From: Homarus americanus
Taxonomy: Eukaryota > Arthropoda > Malacostraca > Decapoda > Nephropidae
Assembly (NCBI RefSeq): GCF_018991925.1
Contig: NW_024724368.1
Span: 6,846,303 to 6,910,302, forward strand
DNA: 64,000 bases
Direction of reading: 5' to 3'
The notes under the pieces are model-generated. The model searched no databases. It saw nothing but the letters and a program-made list of their open reading frames with translations, and was not told where the DNA came from. The first letter of the stretch is position 1, and each line of letters opens with the position of its first letter. This document shows positions 34,243 through 47,600 of the stretch, one piece after another. A program made the translations under genes and the position numbers.

Positions 34243-34558
34243 TTGAACGATCGATATGTCACAAAATTTTAACACCTTTCATTTTATATAACAGCTATTT
34301 TTAAGGTGGGTGGGGGAGGAGGTTGTCAATCGAGTTACGTCCGGTTTCACTCACACTTTCTTTTATGACGAGAAAGTGACAAAATGAAAGTGATAAGCAT
34401 TATACCTTACACAATGTATTCCCGGAGTGCTTTTTATCAAGACGTAAAAGTATTTATGGGAAAAACATGACATTAGCCTTAGGTCTTAATACACAAGTTT
34501 ATATTTAACACTGGATAAATAAACCTTATGTTGAATATAATAGCTAAATATTTCTAAG

Positions 34559-34687
34559 GACATGAAGATTAGACACCCAAACTTATTTTACCTTACGATT
34601 AAACCCCTAACTCTGACCTGACCTGACCTGACCTGACCTGACCCCCTTCCAGGTAGTGTGAAGGGAGGGTGTCTACTCATCATGTGG
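34559..34687. mobile_element. Foldback MITE, copy F with (CCTGA)n core
   Basis: The left arm is well kept (CATGAAGATTAGACACCCAA, then ACTTATTTTACCTTACGATT). The core is CCTGA pentamers in place of CCTAA, then CCAGGTAGTGTGAAGG. The right arm is cut down to GAGGGTGTCTACTCATCATG, apparently by an internal deletion. Confidence 0.8.
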
Positions 34688-34689
34688 TG

Positions 34690-36640
34690 CAGTATTGTTT
34701 ATACATGCTGTACCATTATTTACACTTAGCTAATTTTTCAGATTGTGTACCAAAAGATAATATTCTGCTTCCTTTGCAATTTCAGGTCAGTGTTTAACGA
34801 ATTAGTAACTTTGTTTTTCGTCTTTTTCACTTGTTGAAGTTTGCAGGAAAATCCTACACAGTACTTCATATTTTCACTGTTGGGTCTAACTTAGTCTCTC
34901 CAGGTTGCTTCAAAGAACGTAACTTGTGGCATTATTATCAACATTTACAACAAACTAGAAAACGTGTTCATACGTAGAGTTAATCCCTTAGTAACAGTGA
35001 TAGGACAACAGTTGTGGGTTGTTATGGAAAACTGAAGTGGGAGTTATTGGTATGTGATGCGCCTTAACAAGGGAACATTCACAACTTACGAATTTTCACA
35101 CTGAGAGAATAATTAGCATTATTATGTGACTTTACCGCATTCAATACATTTTCAATCCCTTCAAAACTGTAACGACAAATTCACCAATAAATGTTGTTGG
35201 TTTTTTTACCAACTATATATTCAACAGCAAAAAAAGATCAACTGCCATTTTCACTAAACAATTCATATTTCACAATTTGGAGAAACTTGAAATTAGGACT
35301 TTTTTTGTTCACGTGTTAACTTTGCCATTTAATTGTTCTCATCTGTGATTTCAGTTTAATTCAGTAAAATCAATTTCAGCACCTGTTCAATTCGGCCCCT
35401 CTTCTTGACTGATAAAACTGAACAACTACATGAAAGCCACAGATGGTCTATATACGGACCTACTACTACTATTACTCATTCATATCCCTCAGTCTTCACT
35501 CTCAATGTAATGAAGTTATTGCATTGCATATTCTCCGCGTGGGTAACGTTTGACCGGGCTATTAACTACAAAGATTCTGTTACCTTTCTGCTCACTTGTC
35601 CAGTTGAGACCTACAAGTAGCTTTATCATGTAACTCGATCAAGCTGCAAAATGCTCAGAAAATTAAGTTTATTTTTCCTGATATTAATATACCGAGGAAC
35701 AATAAAACAATGAAGGTTGAACGCTCCACTTAGCCTAATGCAAAAACAAATTATAATCCAGTTAGGAGTGAAAGCATAACAGTGTATATTAAGTTGTAAT
35801 CGAATTTATTAAAAAAGGATTATTTTGAAGATATTATGAATTTAATCTCTATTGACAATTCGTTTTTTAAAGATAGTTTCAAGTTTACAAGGTCTGCAGT
35901 TGACGTTCGTCACGATGTGGTTTTCTATATTTAGCAAATAACGATTATACTTACTCACTGAAATGTATGCAATGTACACACGGGCTGAATGATAGTATAA
36001 TGGTGATCAGTGTGGTGAAATAGTAAAAACACGTTTTCCATGAATATCTATGACCTTCCTCCCCTCGACCTGGGGCAAGCGGTGGAAAGTGAAGGACTTC
36101 TGAATGTTATTATAGAAGCTAAACGAAACTGTCATGTAAAGTGTACTATTTGCATGATAATTCATGACTAAGAAAATTACACCACATGATGGATGAAGCC
36201 CATGTCAAGGTCTGTGTTATATGTGGCGGTGAACACCATCCTAACATTAACTCGCGAGTTAGGCTGGTGGTGGAACACCTTACCCACCTGGGTGAAACTT
36301 TGGTTGTGTAAGTGTCAAAGGCTTGTATTGTGAGTTAATAAACAAACATAAAACAATTACACTGACGTTAAATAAAAGAAAATGACCACTTGGTTACTAC
36401 ACTCCACCCAGAAAAAGAGAGAACACGAGTCTAAGTCGCTAAAACCAAGTGTGGTAAAAAACAAACATGAAAATAATTAAAATATATAAAACACACACAA
36501 AGAATCCCAACATTATACACACAATGGTTGTCCACTCACAAAATATTAACAGCACAGTAGAATTTGATTATAATTGACTGCAGTGTTTGTACGTGTTTCT
36601 ATTCTTTGTTCCATTCATTTTAGATTGGAATAAATCATGA
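34690..36640. other. No recognised gene
   Basis: AT-rich, frequent stops, no transposon or RNA gene recognised. Confidence 0.5.
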
Positions 36641-36648
36641 TTCTGTAC

Positions 36649-36800
36649 GATTAATGGCGGCAGGGGGGCGATAACGAAAGTGGCAGCGATCGCATTACGG
36701 GCGATTAACGGTGGCAGGGGGGCGATAAGAAAAAGTGACAGCGATTGCCGTACATGTGATTAACGGCAGCAGTGAGGCGAAAACGAAAAATGAGGCTGGC
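36649..36800. repeat. Tandem repeat, 55-bp unit, locus 2
   Basis: Units starting GATTAAC/T at 36649, 36703 and 36758 (spacing 54 and 55). Relative to locus 1 they are G-richer (GGCAGGGGGGCGATAA), but the order of motifs is the same. Confidence 0.8.
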
Positions 36801-37261
36801 ACTCCAAGACACTGGTAACTGGAAACTCACCCTTGACCAGCGTAGCTAACAGCTTCAAGTCAAGCAGAACATCCGACCTTAAGTCTGGTAGTTTGAGATG
36901 TTAATAGTTCGGTAGTAGCTGCGTCAGGTTAGCACTCGAATATGAGGCTGAAAATCAAAGACAATGCTGACGGGACACTCACTGCAGCAAGGAGCAATGT
37001 CCTAAGACTCTACTTAACGGAGATGAGCCACGAATCTTCAACCTGCAGGAGTGACGGGCCCTTGAGCCGGGTACTTGGGCCAGTTTCATGATGTATTTAC
37101 GCCCTGGCTGAGAGGTCCCGCATACATATATTTTCAGCGGGGAGTGTGTCTGCTGCCTTATGGGGGAGAATAATGTTGCAGTAAGGTCGCTCGCTTATCG
37201 TTTGGTAATGTACATTAAGAGAGTACATGACATCACCAAACTACGCTCCCACACACGAAAT

Positions 37262-38064
37262 GAAATCCTGGAGGGGAGTATTGATCACGAGGAATATTGA
37301 CCACAGCAGCCAGGAGGAGTATTGACCACAGCACCCAGGAGGAGTATTGACCACAGCACCCAGGAGGAGTATTGACCACAGCACCCAGGAGGAGTATTGA
37401 CCACAGCACCCAGGAGGAGTATTGACTACGAGGAATATGACCACAGCAGCCAGGGGCAAATGATCAATATGGAATATTGGGACCACAGCAGCCAGGGGAG
37501 GAGTATTGGACCACAGCACCCAGAGGAGTATTGACCACAGTACAGGAGGGAGTATTGACCACGAGGCCATCACAGCAGCTGTAGAGTATTGACCTGCACC
37601 AGTGAGGAGGAGTATTGACCATACACTCCAGGAGGAGTATTGATCATGAGTGAATATTGACCACAGCACCCAGGGAGGAGTATTGATCACAGCAGCCAGG
37701 AATATTGATCACGAGGAATATTGACCACAGCAGCCAGGAGGAGTATTGACCACGAGGAATATTGACCACAGCAGCCAGGGGAAGTCTTGATAATAGCAGC
37801 CAGGAGGAGTATTGACCACGAGGAATATTGACCAAAGCGGCCAGGCGGAGTCTTGATCACAGCAGCCAGGAAGAGTATTGATCACGAGGAATATTGACCG
37901 CAGCAGCCAGGAAGAGTATTGACCACGAGGAATATTGACCACAGCAGCCAGAGGGAATATTAACCACAGCAGCCAGAAGGAGTATTGACCACAGCAGCCA
38001 CGAGAAGTGTTGATAACAGCAGCCAGGAGTATTGATCACAGCAGCCAGAAGAAGGAATATTGAC
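37262..38064. repeat. Minisatellite, 25-bp unit (GGAGTATTGACCACAGC type)
   Basis: About 30 units. At the left end, spacing is exactly 25 bp over several units. Further right, units carrying CACGAGGAATATTGACC alternate with CAGCAGCCAGGAGG units, forming higher-order composites. Confidence 0.93.
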
Positions 38065-38500
38065 CACTGATAACAAGATAAGGTTAAAGATAACAGTTGA
38101 GGCAGATGTAAAAGAAAAAAGAAAGTTGCCATTAATAAAATATAAATTGTTACGTGAAGAGTTAGATGAAGGTAACAATGACATTTATAATAAGTAAAAA
38201 AAAAGTAACTAAAATATTTGTGACTTTAACAGAAAAGGTAAGGGACAAAAACAACACCAACAAACAAACTCTTACATCGTTATGCAGTTACAAAAAAGTT
38301 GGGGCACAACAAGACACAAAATAAAAAAAGCCGTACTATTTTTCCTTGTGTGCGTACGTATAAACAAGAAAACGTCCACATGTAAGAGTCAAGAATTTAT
38401 ATGTGTACGCATTAACTTACGAATTATACATGTACATTACGTTTTGGTTGTGTGTATATTGAATTTACACGTTCATTAGTATACACGAGTTCAAAACAAG

Positions 38501-38713
38501 TACAGTCCCATTCACTAGTGCGTTTACAGGGGCTAGTCATAATAAACATTCCACAAATCATTATCATTGAGATATTTGTTTTGATATGGTTTTAATTTGA
38601 TTCCATATTATGTTTACTATTTCGAGTTTATTTCTGTCGAATGTAAACAAACAGGCTGCCACACTGACAAAACCTGAAGAGTCCTTGTAAACTCACTAGT
38701 GAAGGGGACTGTA
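38501..38713. mobile_element. TA-flanked MITE family 2, copy 1
   Basis: A 213-bp element. The left end TACAGTCCCATTCACTAGTG inverts to the right end CACTAGTGAAGGGGACTGTA, and the arms run about 35 bp. Both ends terminate in TA, as expected for Tc1/mariner-type insertion. The interior is AT-rich without an ORF. The second copy is at 50673-50879. Confidence 0.9.
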
Positions 38714-39159
38714 GATTGAGCGGCAAACTTATCTTCCTAATTTTGTCTGATGATTCTTCAAAGCTGACGAATAAACAGATTTATTTCTAATACCTATCAA
38801 CAGTTGGTATGCCTTCCCAGGGTGGTAAATGTGATAAATTATAAACATCAACAGGGATAACGTGGAAACTCAGGATCAGTCGTCTCCAGGCCTGCCAAAT
38901 GTTCAAAAGTTCCCAGTGAGCATGTCGGAAGGTTGAAGTATTCCGCGATACATTCATTCAAAATTGGGAAGATAGTTTTGTCGCTTAATGTACACGTGAT
39001 AAAGTTGGGGATATAATTTTATACACATCGCGTTCGTACATCTATGGACGTATCTCAATCCCCAAAATATCTTCACGACTTTGTGTGAGAAAATATGACA
39101 CAATGGTCGAAGAATTTTGACAACCCAACCGAGAGAACAGGAGTCACAGTGTTCATTTT

Positions 39160-39710
39160 GAAATTCATCAGACCTTCCAGTCACTCACATCTTCTCCCAA
39201 CCTCCTTGCAGTCACTCACATCAAAACCTCCCAGCCACTCACATCCTCCAACCTCCCTACAGTCACTCATGTCAAAACCTCCCAATCACTCACATCTTCC
39301 AACCTCCCAGTCACTCACAGCTTCCAACCTCCCAGTCACTCACAGCTTCCAACCTCCCAGCCACTCACATCGCTCAACCTCCCTGCAGTCATTCACGCCA
39401 AAACCTCCCAGTCACTCACGTCATAACCTGCCAGTCACTCACGTCAAAACCTCCCAGCCACTTACATCCTTCAACCTCCCTGCAGTCACTCACCCCAAAA
39501 CCTCCCAGCCACTCAGATCTTCCAACCTCCCAGTCACTCACATCTTCCAAACTCCCAGCCACTCACATCCTTCAACCTCCCTGCAGTCACTCACGCTAAA
39601 ACCTCCCAGTCACTCACGCCAAAACCTCCCAATCACTCACATCTTCCAACCTCCCAGTCACTCACCTTTTCCAACCTGCCAGTCACTCACATCAAAACCC
39701 TACCGTCAAC
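39160..39710. repeat. Minisatellite, 25-bp unit (CCTCCCAGTCACTCACAT type)
   Basis: About 21 units. Short variants end in TTCCAA and others in CAAAA. The 214-codon proline/serine/histidine frame is a product of the repeat. Confidence 0.93.
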
Positions 39711-39876
39711 TGGGTCATTTACAGGTTCGGAGAATCTGACAGAATGTGTAAACAGCGTCTGACAGTGAGCCGACGATTACAATGGTGTCAACAAGAGTAG
39801 TGTGTTAGGTGACGTGTGGCGCTGTTTTCAAGGACAAGTTTTGAACACCAACAGGGTAAACCACCTTGCTTGGAAT

Positions 39877-39917
39877 GTGTATGTATGTATGTATGTATGT
39901 ATGTATGTATGTATGTA
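39877..39917. repeat. (TGTA)n microsatellite
   Basis: About ten TGTA units. Confidence 0.93.
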
Positions 39918-40436
39918 CGTGGCAGTGTGTGTGTGTAACACGTGAGAGGCAACACCATCCCAGTGCCTCCTCCGCAACTCAGGGAGGGTGCCAATGCCTC
40001 CCTCACTGACACATCAACTAAATGTAGCATCTAGGAGGGTCTGGTCATGCGGCAGGACTGACATCTACACACCTCCAAATAGTATATGACGAGACACAGA
40101 ATGAGCCAAAACACTCCCGCGTCCTCTTGAGAGTGAGAGTGGGTGCTATAGGCATGATGAGCCAATAGGGACAATGTGGATAAGCACATGGAAAACACTT
40201 GATAAACACACGATAAACACATGGTAAGAGGCAGTGTATTCGACCATCTACACTTTGATGAACTGTAAAGGTAGGTACCCATTTACAGCTGGGTGAACTC
40301 TGGGTGCTCTGGTCGCTAACAGATGACCCTAAGGACAGGAGGTGAGAGGTGTATCCACTCGACCTCAGCACCTCATGACAGTAACACGGGTCATAGTCTG
40401 GTCCTGAACTGTGGCAACTAAACAATGATTCTCTTC

Positions 40437-40437
40437 C

Positions 40438-40530
<93 letters not shown>

Positions 40531-40635
40531 GTATTATTATTTTCATCATTATCATTATTATTATTGTTATTATTATATTTTATTATTATTATTATTATTA
40601 TTATTATATCTTATTATTATTATTACCACCACTTC
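40437..40635. repeat. (ATT)n microsatellite
   Basis: About 200 bp of TTA/ATT with CATT and GTT interruptions in the middle. Confidence 0.95.
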
Positions 40636-40729
40636 TTGGTATATCGGAGAGGGAGGGAAGAGCCTACAACAGGTAGAGTGAAAGAGACGCAGGTGAGAGA
40701 GTGAGGGACACAGCTGGAGGTGAGGAAGG

Positions 40730-40830
40730 TCGCGTTGCAGGGGATCTCTCTCTTTTTCTCGCTCTCTCCTCTCCCTTCTCTCCCTTTCTCTTATTTCTTT
40801 TTCTCCTCTCTTCCTCCCTCTCCTCTCCAT

Positions 40831-40862
<32 letters not shown>

Positions 40863-41640
40863 GCATGCTTTGCCCTGATATTTTGACACAACTGCTGCTG
40901 TCACCGCCTACCTCCGCCTCCCTGTCACACCGCCCACACTCCCTTTCCTCGCTGTCACGCCGCCCACAATGTCCTTTTTCACTCTCACGCCGCCCACAAT
41001 GTCCTTTTTCACTCTTACGCCGCCCACAATGTCCTTTTTCACTCTCACGCCGCCCACAGTCTTCTTCCTCGCTGTCACGCCGCCCACACTCTCCTTCCTC
41101 CCTGCCACGCCGCCCACACTCTCTTTCCCTCCAATCCCCTCCCCTATTCCCTCTACCCCTCTCTCCTACACCCATTCCCTACCCCTCCTCCCCCTCATCC
41201 ACCCACACCCAACCTCTCCTCCCTCCCATCCACCCTCACCCTCCTGCACCTCCCCTTCTATGCCCCTGCGCTTTCCCTCCCACTATTACCCCTTTTCCCT
41301 CCCAGTAAATTTTCTCCCCTCCCATCTGCTCTTCTACCTCCCCCCCTCCCCTCAACTTCTTCTTCCTTCCTTCCTATGTTTCTCCCTCCTTCTCCCATTG
41401 CCTCCTCCCACTAAATCCCTCCCTTCCCACTCATCTGGTGTTCATCCGTCTTCCCTCCCAACTAAATCCCTCTTCCATCTCTACTCAACTGCCCTTCCAC
41501 CCACTAAATCTCTTTCCCCTACCCACTCATTTACCCCGTCCACTTCCTGCAACAAATCCTCTCCCCTCCCCACTCAAATGCCCCTCCTCCCTCACTGGTT
41601 AAGCCAAATCCAGTGACGCAGGGGCACACTGGCTATTAAC
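40730..41640. repeat. Long pyrimidine-rich tract
   Basis: About 0.9 kb in which the + strand is strongly C/T biased (CTCTCTCC, CCCCTCCC, CCTTCCTTCC). It contains the 30-bp minisatellite at 40922-41121. Proline/serine/leucine frames across it are compositional. It abuts the G-rich array at about 41.7 kb. Confidence 0.85.
40922..41121. repeat. Minisatellite, 30-bp unit (CGCCGCCCACAATGTCC type)
   Basis: Six to seven units of exactly 30 bp. The three central units are almost identical and the outer ones diverge. Confidence 0.93.
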
Positions 41641-41699
41641 AGTTCTGGGGTACTCTTAAAGTCTGGTTGGCATCCTCCATGTTTAGTACCTGGATTTGA

Positions 41700-44600
41700 G
41701 GGCAGTGGTGGGGAAGTGCAGGGAGGTGGTGGTGGTGGTGTAGTGCAGGGGAGTGGTGGTGGTGAAGTGCAGGGGGTGGTGATGGTGTAGTGCAGGAGGT
41801 GGTGGTGAGGTAGTGCAGGGGAGGTGGTGGTGGTGTAGTGCAGGAGGTGGTGGTGGTGTGGTGCAGGGGGTGGGTGGTGGTGGTGTAGTGCAGGGAGGTG
41901 GTGGTGGTGGTGCAGGGGAGGTGGTGGTGTGTAGTGCAGGTGGTGGTGGTGGAGTGGTCAGGGGAGATGGTGGTGGTGTAGTGCAGGGGTGGTGGTGGTG
42001 GTGTAGTCGGGGGGAGGTGGTGGGTGGTGTAGTGCAGGAGTGGGTGGTGGTGGTGTAGTGCAGGGGGTGGTGGTGGTGTAGTGCAGGGAGGTGATGGTGG
42101 TGGTGTAGTGCAGGGGAGGTGGTGGTGGTGGTGTGGTCTGGGGAGGTGGTGGTGGTGGTGTGGTGCAGAGAGGAGGTGGTGGTGGTGCAGTGGGGGGTGG
42201 TGGTGGTGGTGTGGTGCAGGGGGAGGTGGTGGTGGTGGTGTAGTGCAGGAGGTGGTGGGTGGTGGTGCAGTGCAGGGGAGGTGGTGGTGGTGTAGTGCAG
42301 GAGGTGGTGATGGTGTAGTGCAGGGGGTGGTGGTGGTGTGGTGGGGGAGGTGGTGGTGGTGTAGTGCAGGGGAGGTGGTGGTGGTGTAGTGGGGAGGTGG
42401 TGGTGGTGTGGTGCAGGGAGGTGGTGGTGGGGGTAGTGCAGGGGGAGGTGGTGGTGGTGTGGTGCAGGGAGGTGGTGGTGGTGTGGTGCAGGGGTGGTGG
42501 TGATGGTGTGGTGCAGGGGGGGGGGAGGTGGTGGTGGTGTAGTGCAGGGTGGGTGGTGGTGGTGTAGTGCAGGGGAGGTGGTGGTGGTGTAGTGCAGGAG
42601 GTGGTGGTGGTGTAGTGCAGGAGGTGGTGGTGGTGTGGTGCAGGAGGTGGTGGTGGTGTATGCAGGAGGTGGTGGTGGTGTAGTGCAGGGAGGTGGTGGT
42701 GGTGTAGTGCAGGGGGAGGTGGTGGTGGTGTAGTGCAGGGAGGTGGTGGTGGTGGTGTGGTGCAGAGGTGGTGGTGGTGGTGTGGTGTGTGGGGTAGGTG
42801 GTGGTGGTGTGCAGGGGAGGTGGTGGTGGTGTGGTGCAGGGAGGTGGTGGTGGTGGTGTAGTGCAGGGGGGAGGTGGTGGTGTGGTGGTGGTGTAGTGCA
42901 GGGGAGTGGTGGTGGTGGTGTAGTGCAGGGGGGAGGTGGTGGTGGTGGTGTGGTGCAGGGGAGGTGGTGGTGTGGTGGGGGAGGTGGTGGTGGTGTGGTG
43001 CAGGGGAGGTGGTGGTGGTGTGGTGCAGGGGAGGTGGTGGTGGTGTAGTGCAGGGTGGGGTGGTGGTGGTGGTGTGGTGCAGGGGGGAGGTGGTGGTGGT
43101 GGTGTGGTGCAGGGGTGGTGGTGGTGGTGTAGTGCAGGGGAGGTGGTGGTGGTGGTGGTGCAGGGGAGGTGGTGGTGGTGGTGGTGTAGTGCAGGGAGGT
43201 GGTGGTGGTGGTGCAGTGCAGAGGTGGTGGTGGTGTGGTGCAGGGGAGGTGGTGGTGGTGTAGTGCAGGGAGGTGGTGGTGGTGGTGTGGTGCAGGAGGT
43301 GGTGGTGGTGGTGTGGTGCAGGAGGTGGTGGTGTGGTGCAGGGGGAGGTGGTGGTGGGGTGTGGTGCATGGGGTGGTGGTGGTGTGGTGCAGGGGTGGTG
43401 GTGGTGGTGTGTGGTGCAGGGGGTGGTGGTGGTGGGGTGTGGTGGGGAGGGTGGTGGTGTGGTGCAGGTGGTGGTGGTGTGGTGCATGGGGTGGTGGTGG
43501 TGGTGCAGGGGGGTGGTGGTGGTGGTGTGTGGTGCAGGGGAGGTGGTGGTGTGGGTGCAGGGGTGGTGGTGGTGTGTGGTGCAGGGGTGGTGGTGGGGTG
43601 TGGTGGGGAGTGGTGGTGGTGTGGTGCAGGGGTTGGTGGTGGTTGTGGTGCAGGTGGTGGTGGTTGTGGTGCAGGTGTGGTGTGGTTGGGGAGTGGTGGT
43701 GGTGTGGTGCTGGGGAGTGGTGGTTGGTGTGGTGCAGGGAGTGGGGTGGTGGTGGTGGTGGTGGTGCAGGGAGTGGTGGGTGGGGTGGTGTGGTGCAGGT
43801 GGTGGTGGTGGTGTGGTGCAGGGGTGGTGGTGGTGGTGTGGTGCAGGGAGGTGGGTGGTGGTGGTGAGGGGGAGGTGTGGTGAGGAGGGGTGGGTGGTGC
43901 AGGGAGTGGTGGTGGTGTGGTGCAGGGGGTGGTGGTGTGGTGCAGGGGTGGGTGGTGGTGTGGTGCAGGGGTGGTGGTGTGGGGTGTGGTGCAGGGGGGG
44001 AGGGTGGTGGTGTGGTGCAGGGGGTGGTGTGGTGTGGTGCAGGGGTGGTGGTGGTGTGGTGCAGGTGGTGGTGGTGGTTGGTGCAGGGGTGGTGGGGTGT
44101 GGTGCAGGGGGAGGGGGGGTGGGGTGTGGTGTGGTGCGGGGGGTGGTGGTGTGGTGCAGGGGGGAGGTGGTGGTGGGGTGTAGTGCAGGTGGTGGTGGTG
44201 GTGTGGTGCAGGGGGAGGTGGTGGTGTGGTGCAGGGGTGGTGGTGGTGGTGTGTGGTGCAGGGGGAGTTGGTGGGGTGTGGTGGGGGGTGGTGGTGGTGT
44301 GGTGCTGGGGTGGTGGTGGTGGTGTGGTGCAGGGGTGTGGTGGTGGTGGTGTGGTGCGGGAGGGTGGTGGGGTGTGGTGCAGGTGGTGGTGGTGTGGTGT
44401 GGGGTGGTGGTGGTGTGGTGCGGGGTGGTGGTGGTGGTGGTGCAGGGGGAGGTGGTGGGTGGTGGGTGTGGTGCTTGGGAGGTGGTGGTGTGGTGCAGGG
44501 GTGGTGGTGGTGTAGTGCATGGGGAGGTGGTGGTGGTGTAGTGCAGGAGGTGGTGGTGGTGGTGTGGTGCAGGGGAGGTGGTGGTGGTGTGGTGCAGGGG

Positions 44601-47600
44601 GTGGTGGTGGTGTGGTGCGGGGGTGTGGGTGGGTGTGGTGGGGGTGGTGGTGTGTGGTGCAGGTGGTGGTGGGGTGTGGGGTGGTGGTGGTTGGTGCAGG
44701 TGGTGGTGGTGTGGTGCAGGGGTGGTGGTGTGGTGCGGGGGTGGTGGTGGTGGTGGTGCAGGGGTGGTGGTGTGGTGGTGGTGGGTGGTGCAGGGGTGGT
44801 GGTGGTGGTGGTGTGGTGCAGGAGGTGGTGGTGGGGTGTGGTGGGGTGGTGGTGGTTGGTTGTGGTGCAGGGTGGTGGTGGTGTGGTGCAGGGGGGTGGT
44901 GGTGTGGTGTGGGGGTGGTGGTGGGTCTGGGGAGGTGGTGGTGGTGGTGCAGGGGTGGTGGTGGTGTGGTGGGATGGTGGTGGTGGTGTGGTGCTGGGGT
45001 GGTGGTGGTGTGGTGCAGGGGGAGGTGGTGGTGTGGTGCAGGGGGTGGTGGTGGTGTGGTGCAGGGGGTGGTGGTGGTGTGGTGCAGGGGGAGGTGGTGG
45101 GGTGGTGGTGTGGTGCAGGGGGGGTGGTGGTGTGGTGCAGGGGGGTGGTGGTGGTGTGGTGCAGGGGTGGTGGTGTGTGGGGGTGGTGGTGGTGTGTGGT
45201 GGGGAGGTGGTGGTGGTGGTGTGGGGTGAGGGGTGGTGGTGTGGTGCAGGGGGAGGTGGTGGTGGTGTGGTGGGAGGTGGTGGTGGTGTGGTGCGGGAGG
45301 GGGTGGTGGGTGGTGTGGTGCGGGGGTGGTGGTGGTGTAGTGCAGGAGGTGGTGGTGGTGTGGTGCAGGGAGGTGGTGGTGTGGTGCAGGGAGGTGGTGG
45401 GGTGGTGAGTGCAGGGGTGGTGGTGGTGTGCAGGGTGGTGGTGGTGTGGTGCAGGGAGTGGGTGGTTGTGTGGTGCAGGGGTGGTGGTGGTGTAGTGCAT
45501 GGAGGTGGTGGTGGTGTGGTGCAGGGGTGGTGGTGGTGTAGTGCAGGAAGGTGGTGGTGGTGTAGTGCAGGGGAGGTGGTGGTGGTGTAGTGCATGGGAG
45601 GTGGTGGTGGTTGTGTGGTGCAGGAGGTGGTGGTGGTGTGGTGCAGAGGTTGGTGGTGGTGTGGTGCAGGGGTGGTGGTGGTGGTGGTGCAGGGGATGGT
45701 GGTGGTGGTGTGGTAGTGCAGGGTGGTGGTGTGGTGGGGAGTGGTGGTGGTGGGTGCAGGTGGTGGTGGTGTGGTGCAGGAGGTGGTGGTTGGTGTGGTG
45801 CAGGGTGGTGGTGGTGGTGTGGTGCAGGGTGGTTGGTTGGTTGTGGGGGAGGGTGGTGGTGTGTGGTGCAGGGGTGGTGGTTGTGTGGTGCAGGGGTGGT
45901 GGTGGTGTGGTGCAGGTGGTGGTGGGGTGTGCGGGGGAGGTGGGGTGGTGGTGTGGTGCAGGGAGGTGGTGGTGGTGGTGTGGTGCAGGGGGAGGTGGTG
46001 GTGGTGGTGGTGCAGGGAGGTGGTGGTGGTGTGGTGCAGGGTGGGGTGGTGGTGTGGTGCAGGTGGTGGTGGTGTGGTGCAGGGGGTGGTGGTGGTGTGG
46101 TGCAGGGGGTGGTGGTGGTGTGGTGCGGGGTGGTGTGGTGGTGTGGTGCAGGGGGTGGTGGTGGTGTGGTGCAGGGGTGGTGGTGGTGTGGTGCAGGGGT
46201 GGTGGTGTGGTGCAGGGGGTGGTGTTGGTGGTGTGGTGCGGGGTGGTTGGGTGGTGCAGGGGGTGGTGGTGTGTGGTGCAGGGGTGGTGGTTGTGGTGTG
46301 GTGCAGGTTGGTGGTGGTGTGGTGCAGGGAGGTGGTGGGGTGGTGTGGTGGGCAGGGAGGTGGTGGTGGTGTGGTGCAGGGAGGTGGTGGTGGTGTGGTG
46401 TGGGGGAGGTGTGGTGGGGTGTGGTGCAGGGGTGGTGGTGGTGTGGTGCAGGGGGAGGTGGTGGTGGTGTGGTGCAGGGGTGGTGGTGTGGTGCAGGGGT
46501 GTGGTGGTGGTGGTGTGTGGTGCAGGGGTGGGGTGGTGGTGTGGTGCAGGGGTGGTGGTGGTGTGGTGCGGGTGGTGGTGGTGTGGTGCATGGGAGGTGT
46601 GATTGGTTGTGTGGTGCAGGGGAGGTGGTGGTGGTGTGGTGCATGGGAGGTGGCGTGGTTGTGTGGTGCAGGGAGGTGTGGTGGTGGTGTGTGGTGCAGG
46701 GAGGTGGTGGTGGTGTGGTGCAGGGGAGGTGGTGGTGGTGTGGTGCAGGGGTGGTGTGGTGTGTGGGGTGGTGGTGGTGTGTGGTGCAGGGGGTGGTGGT
46801 GGTGTGGTGCAGGGGGTGGTGGTGGTGTGGTGCAGGGAGGTGGTGATGGTGGTGTGGTGTAGTGCAGGGGAGTGGTGGTGGTGGTGTGCAGGGGGAGGGG
46901 TGGTGGTGTGGTGCAGGGAGGTGGTGGTGGTGGGTGCAGGGGTGGTGGTGGTGTGGTGCAGGGGTGGTGGTGGGGTGTGGTGCAGGGGGTGGTGGTGTGG
47001 TGGTTGGTTGGTGTGGTGGGGAGGTTGGTGGTGTGGTGCTGGGGTGGTGGTGGTGTGGTGCAGGGGTGGGGTGGTGGTGTGGTGCAGGGGGTGGTGGTGG
47101 GGTGTGGTGCAGGGGGAGGTGGTGGGGTGTGGTGGGGTGGTGGTGGTGGTGTGGTGCAGGGGTGGTGGTGTGGTGGTGTGGTGGGTGGTGGTGTTGTGGT
47201 GCAGGGGGGAGGTGGTGGTTGGTGTGGTGCAGGGAGGTGGTGGTGGTGTGTGCAGGGGTTGGTGGTTGTGGTGCAGGAGTTGGTGGTGGTGGTGTGCAGG
47301 AGTTGGTGGTGGTTGTGTGCGGGGAGTTGGTGGTGGTGTGGTGCAGGAGTTGGTGTGGTGTGGTGCAGGTGGTGGTGGTGTGGTGGGGAGGTGGTGGTGG
47401 GGTGTGGTGGGGGGTGGTGGTGGGGTGTGGTGCAGGTGGTTGGTGGTGTGGGGTGGTGGGGTGGTGTAGTGCAGGGTGGGGTGGTGGTGGTGTGGTGCAG
47501 GAGGTGGGTGGTGGTGGTGTAGTGCAGGGAGGTGGTGGTGGTGTAGTGCAGGGAGGTGGTGGCGGTGGTGTAGTGCAGGGGAGGTTGTGGTGGTGGTATG

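Noticed and set aside
39095..39739. 214-codon proline/serine/histidine frame
   Set aside because: It is the translation of the 25-bp minisatellite.
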